Assembly (NCBI GenBank): GCA_005889515.1 | Contig: VBHE01000033.1 | Span: 1-18,039 of the forward strand | Length of the DNA: 18,039 bases | Direction of reading: 5' to 3' | From: Chloroflexota bacterium | GTDB taxonomy: Bacteria > Chloroflexota > Dormibacteria > Aeolococcales > Aeolococcaceae | Part shown: positions 14,953-18,039 of the stretch, piece by piece | How positions within the stretch are numbered: position 1 is the first letter of the stretch | Layout of the letters: each line of letters opens with the position of its first letter | The notes under the pieces: generated by a model | What the model saw: the letters and a program-made list of their open reading frames with translations, nothing else | What the model was told of the DNA's origin: nothing | Databases searched by the model: none | Program-made: the position numbers and the translations under genes

Positions 14953-15726
14953 TCAGCCGCCCCACCAGGACCAGGAGCTCCACGACGGAGACCTTGCGGC
15001 TCCGCCCCAGCCGCCCCGGCTCGGCGTGGACCAGCCCGACCAGCCGAAGCCGGTCGAGGAGGTGGTCATCCGCGAGGAGGTGGTGCCCCGGCTCGGGGTG
15101 ACGAACCCGGCCTTCTTCGCCTGCCCCGGCGGGATGCCGCCGTGGCCGGCCGAGACCGAGCCCTGCTGGTTGCCCTGGGTGCTCTGGCCGCCCCACCAGG
15201 GCTGCTGCGCGGCGGCGGGCTGCTGCGCGGCCGGCGGCGGCGCGGAGGTCACCGGCGCCGGGGCCGGCTTCGCCTTCTTCACCTTGGCCGGCTGGGGGGC
15301 GGGCTGCGGCGCGGCGGCCACGGGGGCGGGCGCCGCCGCGGGCGGCGGGGCCACGACCGCGGGTGGCGCGGCGGGAACGGCGGCGGCGACGACGGGGGCC
15401 GGCGCGGGCTGGGCCGGCTGCGCCGACCCCTTGTGCGCCTGCAGGCTCTGGGCCGCGAGCGGCGGCGGCAGCGCGGGGGCCGCCGGGAGCACGATCGGCG
15501 CGGGGACGAGCGGGGCGGTGAACCCGACGCTCGGCGCGCTCTTCGCCTGGGGCACCATCGCGCTGTAGTGGACGAGGGAGACGTCGGGCCCCCGGGTGGA
15601 GAACACGATCCCCCCGGTCACCCCTCCCGCGATGATCGCTGCACCTCCGGCGGCCGCGAGCCGCCGCTGGCGGGCACGCTCAGCCAGGCGTGCGGGATCG
15701 GTGGGCACGCGCTGTGCAGAGGTCAT
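14953..15726 (-). CDS. Single-pass Pro/Ala-rich surface protein with Trp-rich tail
   Basis: The protein has 257 residues. A basic cytoplasmic N-terminus (to about 22) and a Gly/Ala/Ile membrane helix (about 23-43) lead to a short globular-looking stretch. A long Ala/Pro/Val region with Lys patches (VKKAKP) follows, then Gln/Gly-rich sequence. The last 30 residues hold seven tryptophans among Ser and Gly (PSWSSWSWWGG at the end). The likely topology is N-in with an extended outer segment, perhaps spanning the cell wall. I recognise no family. The start is ATG 15726, supported by GGGAGG (15737-15742) 10 nt upstream. The frame is open upstream, but that part reads as noise and contains the promoter. 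Low-complexity composition lowers certainty about the tail. Confidence 0.72.
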   Translation of the reverse strand: MTSAQRVPTDPARLAERARQRRLAAAGGAAIIAGGVTGGIVFSTRGPDVSLVHYSAMVPQAKSAPSVGFTAPLVPAPIVLPAAPALPPPLAAQSLQAHKGSAQPAQPAPAPVVAAAVPAAPPAVVAPPPAAAPAPVAAAPQPAPQPAKVKKAKPAPAPVTSAPPPAAQQPAAAQQPWWGGQSTQGNQQGSVSAGHGGIPPGQAKKAGFVTPSRGTTSSRMTTSSTGFGWSGWSTPSRGGWGGAARSPSWSSWSWWGG

Positions 15727-15821
15727 GGGCGAAACGCCTCCCCTGTTCCCGGGCCGTGGCCGAGCACGACCCATCACCATTGCCGGCCTCCCGCCAGGGC
15801 GCGGCGTCCTTCCGTCCTGGG

Positions 15822-15850
15822 ATGCTACCTCCCGGTCGGGCCGGTGACAA
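15822..15850 (-). promoter_or_regulatory. Sigma-70-type promoter for the Trp-rich protein gene
   Basis: On the minus strand TTGTCA (15845-15850) is followed by exactly 17 nt and then TAGCAT (15822-15827). This is the best -35/-10 pair in the window. It predicts a start near 15815 and a leader of about 90 nt before the ATG at 15726. Confidence 0.65.
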
Positions 15851-15886
15851 CTCCGAGGCGGGGCCGCGTGGTCCGCAGCGCGGCGC

Positions 15887-16585
15887 TCAGAGGCGGCGGA
15901 AGCGGAGGAGGACGAGGTCGAGGAGCATCCGCGAGGCATCGCGCAGCGGGTGGACCCGGGAGGCCTCGACGTGGCGCCAGCGCACCGGGACCTCGGCGAT
16001 CCGCCAGCCGTGGCGGCGAGCGCGGACCAGCACCTCGGCGTCGAAGCCGAAGCGCGGGGTCTGCAGCGGCCCGAAGCAGGCCTCGGCAGCGGTCGCGGTG
16101 AAGACCTTGAAGCCGCACTGGCTGTCGCGGATCCCGGGGAGCACCAGGATCCGCAGGAGCACGTTATAGGTCTTGCCCATGAGCTCGCGGCGTACGTCCT
16201 GGTGGACCTCGATCTGGGCGTCGCCGGCCCTGGACGCGATCGCCACCTGGCAGTCGCCGTCCAGGTGGGCGCGGAGCCGGGGGAGCTCCTCCAGGGGCGT
16301 GCTCAGGTCGGCGTCGCTGAAGGCGCGATGCTCGCCGCCGGCGGCGAGCATTCCCGCCCGGGTGGCCGCGCCCTTCCCCTGGTTGCGCTCGAGGCGGAGC
16401 AGCCGCAGCTGAGGCCAGCCCTCGGTGGCACGCTCGACCGCCGCCGCGGTGCCGTCGCTGCTGCCGTCGTCGACGACGATCAGCTCGTACTCCTCGCCCG
16501 AGGCGTCGAGGTGCTCGCGCATGCGGACCAGGCTCGGGGGGAGGCGATCCGCCTCGTTGTAGGCGGGGACCACGAGGCTGAGCAC
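15887..16585 (-). CDS. Family 2 glycosyltransferase, dolichyl/polyprenyl-phosphate sugar synthase-like
   Basis: The protein has 232 residues and a GT-A fold. LSLVVPAYNEADRL (2-15) starts the nucleotide-binding half, VVDDGSSDG (37-45) supplies the first Asp pair, and FSDADLSTPLEEL (89-101) holds the D-x-D metal site. Then come IASRAGD (116-122), RELMGKTYN (133-141), DSQCGFKVF (154-162) and RFGFDAEVL (178-186). This set resembles ALG5/DPM1-type enzymes that load a sugar onto a polyprenyl phosphate at the inner membrane face. No C-terminal membrane helices are visible. The GTG at 16585 is chosen because it directly precedes LSLVVPAYNE, has GGAAGG 7 nt upstream, and lies 2 bp after the preceding stop. 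Its product could feed the GT-C-like proteins nearby. Confidence 0.9.
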   Translation of the reverse strand: MLSLVVPAYNEADRLPPSLVRMREHLDASGEEYELIVVDDGSSDGTAAAVERATEGWPQLRLLRLERNQGKGAATRAGMLAAGGEHRAFSDADLSTPLEELPRLRAHLDGDCQVAIASRAGDAQIEVHQDVRRELMGKTYNVLLRILVLPGIRDSQCGFKVFTATAAEACFGPLQTPRFGFDAEVLVRARRHGWRIAEVPVRWRHVEASRVHPLRDASRMLLDLVLLRFRRL

Positions 16586-16587
16586 GG

Positions 16588-17340
16588 CTAGCCCTTCCGT
16601 CGCCGAGCCGCGGCCGCTGCCGCCTCGCGCCGCTCGAGCCACCAGAACAGGGGGAGCACCGCCTGGCGTCGCAGCCGCCAGGGCTGGAGCGCGAGCCGCC
16701 AGGCCCACTCCATCCCCGCCCGGCGCACCGCCCCCGGGGCGCGGGGCACCCGCCCGGCGAGGAAGTCGAGGGCGCCGCCGACCCCCATCCCCACGCCGGC
16801 GCCGGTGCCGGCGAGGTGGGACGCGAGGAAGGTCTCCTGCCGTCCCGCCCCGTACGCCGCGAAGACGGCGTCGGGCGCCGCAGCGCGCAGCCGCTCGGCG
16901 GTCGCCGCGCCGGGATCGCCGGCGTCGGCGGCCACGACCCGAAGCCCGGGGTGGCGGCGCTCGAGCTCGGCCGCGGCGAGCGCGGCGACCCCGGGGGCGC
17001 CGCCGACGAGGGCGAGGCGCTGGCCCCGCGGGGCGGCGCGCTCCGCGTAGCTCTCGAGCAGGTCGGCGCCGGCGACGCGGCCGGCGCCCGGCTGGCCGCG
17101 GCGGCGCAGCGCGAGCACCACGCCGATGCCGTCCGGCACCACCAGCCCGGCGGCCTCGATGATCGCGCCCAGCGCGGGATCGCGGCGGGCGCGCATCACG
17201 ATCTCGGGGTTGAGGGTGACGACGTGGAGAGGGGCGCCGGGGCGCGGTGTGCACGCCGCGTCCACCACCGCGTCGAGCGCCGACTCCATGTCGACCACGT
17301 CGACGCCCACACCGAGGACCCGTACCCGCGGAGTCGCCAC
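16588..17340 (-). CDS. WecB/TagA/CpsF family glycosyltransferase
   Basis: The protein has 250 residues and belongs to the GT26 family, which transfers N-acetyl-mannosamine-type sugars to lipid-linked acceptors. The signature TLNPEIVMRAR (42-52) holds the conserved Thr42, and VPDGIGVV (68-75) holds D70, matching the Thr and catalytic Asp known in TagA. LALVGGAPG (109-117), FAAYGAGRQE (160-169) and GVGGALDFLAG (186-196) follow. The C-terminal basic/aromatic segment EWAWRLALQPWRLRRQ (211-226) corresponds to the membrane-associating appendage. The gene lies 26 bp after rpsI and 2 bp before the next glycosyltransferase. GTG 17340 is chosen by fit to the family; no Shine-Dalgarno sequence is seen. 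Confidence 0.92.
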   Translation of the reverse strand: MATPRVRVLGVGVDVVDMESALDAVVDAACTPRPGAPLHVVTLNPEIVMRARRDPALGAIIEAAGLVVPDGIGVVLALRRRGQPGAGRVAGADLLESYAERAAPRGQRLALVGGAPGVAALAAAELERRHPGLRVVAADAGDPGAATAERLRAAAPDAVFAAYGAGRQETFLASHLAGTGAGVGMGVGGALDFLAGRVPRAPGAVRRAGMEWAWRLALQPWRLRRQAVLPLFWWLERREAAAAAARRRKG

Positions 17341-17366
17341 CGCGGTGGCCGGGGCCGGCGGGGCGC

Positions 17367-17768
17367 TCAGCGCTTGGTGTACTGCGGGGCCTTTCGGGCC
17401 CGCTTGAGGCCGTACTTCTTGCGCTCCTTCTCCCGTGGGTCACGGGTGAGGAGGCCGGCCCGTTTCAGCGGCTCGCGGAGGTTCTCGTCGGCCACGCAGA
17501 GGGCGCGAGCGATGCCGTGGCACACCGCCCCGGCCTGGCCGGAGACCCCGCCGCCCTGCACCTTGATGCTGGCGACGAAGCGCCCGATGGTGTCGGTGAC
17601 CCGCAGCGGCTGGGTGACGATCGTCTCCAGGTCGCGGCGCCCGAAGTACTCGCTCGGCGGCTTGCCGTTGATCACCAGGACGCCGTCGCCGGGGACCAGC
17701 CGGACGCGGGCAACCGCGTTCTTGCGCCGCCCGGTGCCGTTGTAATAGTGCTCACTACTCTGTGGCAC
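17367..17768 (-). CDS. rpsI: 30S ribosomal protein S9
   Basis: The protein has 133 residues, a normal length. YYNGTGRRKNAVARVRL (8-24) is the S9 N-terminal signature. GGGVSGQAGAVCHGIARAL (72-90) is the central motif. The basic C-terminus KKYGLKRARKAPQYTKR, whose last residues reach the ribosomal P site, is intact. The start is GTG 17768, which overlaps the rplM stop by 14 bp, with GGGGAGAT as ribosome-binding site inside rplM. The L13-S9 gene order is nearly universal in bacteria. Confidence 0.97.
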   Translation of the reverse strand: MPQSSEHYYNGTGRRKNAVARVRLVPGDGVLVINGKPPSEYFGRRDLETIVTQPLRVTDTIGRFVASIKVQGGGVSGQAGAVCHGIARALCVADENLREPLKRAGLLTRDPREKERKKYGLKRARKAPQYTKR

Positions 17769-18039
17769 GGATGATCTCCCCGAGCTCGCCGAAGGTGATC
17801 GGCTGCGGCTGCTGCGCCTCGTGCCGGTGCTGCGCGCCCGCGTAGACGCGCAGCCGTCTCAGCTGGTCGGCACCGAGGGTGTTGTGCTGGAGCATCCCGC
17901 GCACCGCGTGGGCGATGGGGTAGGTGGGGTGCTTCTCGATGGTCTGCTCGAAGGTCCGCACGCGCCGGCCGCCCGGATACCCCGAGTAGCGGTCGTACGT
18001 CTTCTGGCTGCGCTTGCGACCGGTCACCACGACGTCGCG
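17755..18039 (-). CDS. rplM: 50S ribosomal protein L13, 5' part outside the window
   Basis: The last 94 residues are present and the frame continues through the window edge (RDVVVVTGRKR at the edge). SGYPGGRRVRT, IAHAVRGMLQHNTLG and LRVYAGAQHRHEAQQPQ are L13 C-terminal signatures. A normal L13 has about 145 residues, so about 50 N-terminal residues and the promoter of the rplM-rpsI operon lie beyond 18039. The apparent start at 18030 is an internal GTG codon. The stop is TAG at 17755. Confidence 0.96.
   Translation of the reverse strand, partial: RDVVVTGRKRSQKTYDRYSGYPGGRRVRTFEQTIEKHPTYPIAHAVRGMLQHNTLGADQLRRLRVYAGAQHRHEAQQPQPITFGELGEIIRATE

Noticed and set aside
15887..17443. A 518-codon minus-strand frame suggesting a fusion with the glycosyltransferase
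   Set aside because: The upstream half is the shadow of the WecB/TagA/CpsF gene in another frame. The real GT2 enzyme starts at GTG 16585.
17755..18030. A short stand-alone gene starting at GTG 18030
   Set aside because: It is the C-terminal part of L13. The frame continues through the window edge and GTG 18030 is an internal Val codon.
1..18039. CRISPR array, tRNA, rRNA, insertion sequence or phage genes
   Set aside because: No regularly spaced repeats, cloverleaf-like segments, transposase motifs or integrase motifs were recognised by eye.

Overview
The window is about 18 kb of very GC-rich, densely packed bacterial DNA. It carries the core of a Tad/Flp type IV pilus operon, a ribosomal protein pair, and a group of envelope and membrane genes. 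No outer-membrane secretin is present here. Short intergenic gaps, GTG/TTG starts, a Flp pilus locus whose CpaE has a receiver domain, and several apparently leaderless promoters suit a monoderm-like high-GC lineage such as Dormibacterota, Chloroflexota or Actinomycetota. That placement is inference from gene content. No rRNA, tRNA, CRISPR array, insertion sequence or phage gene was seen.

Layout from left to right. Positions 196-1368 (-) encode a secreted, proline-rich protein ending in a TIM-barrel, glycosidase-like domain. A class I SAM methyltransferase (1476-2096, +) runs divergently from it. A 35-residue putative membrane microprotein (2101-2208, -) converges on the methyltransferase. 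A small protein with a Clp-N-like segment (2342-2683, +) follows. The Tad operon then reads leftwards on the minus strand from 8698 to 2677, in the order flp pilin, cpaB, cpaE, cpaF, tadB, tadC. The genes from cpaE onward are tightly spaced, with an ATGA overlap between cpaF and tadB. A terminator-like hairpin and a structured leader separate flp from cpaB, and a second hairpin separates cpaB from cpaE. The cpaE reading frame is broken near 6788 in a way that looks like a small deletion.

From 8909 a CDF-type metal efflux protein reads rightwards and converges with a DegS-like soluble histidine kinase (9873-10952, -). Diverging from the kinase is a three-gene overlapping membrane operon (11026-14886, +). 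It encodes an isoprenylcysteine-methyltransferase-like protein and two tandem, paralogous multipass GT-C-like proteins, and it ends at a strong hairpin (14907-14937). On the minus strand, 14953-15726 encodes a single-pass Pro/Ala-rich protein with a Trp-rich tail behind a good sigma-70-type promoter. The right end is a minus-strand block, rplM (cut by the window edge), rpsI, a WecB/TagA/CpsF glycosyltransferase and a family 2 glycosyltransferase, with gaps or overlaps small enough for one transcript.

The common theme is the cell surface: pilus assembly, glycan or lipid-linked sugar transfer, and secreted proline-rich proteins. The most notable points are the broken cpaE, the structured RNA between flp and cpaB, the diverged tandem GT-C pair, the leaderless promoter pattern and the 35-residue microprotein.
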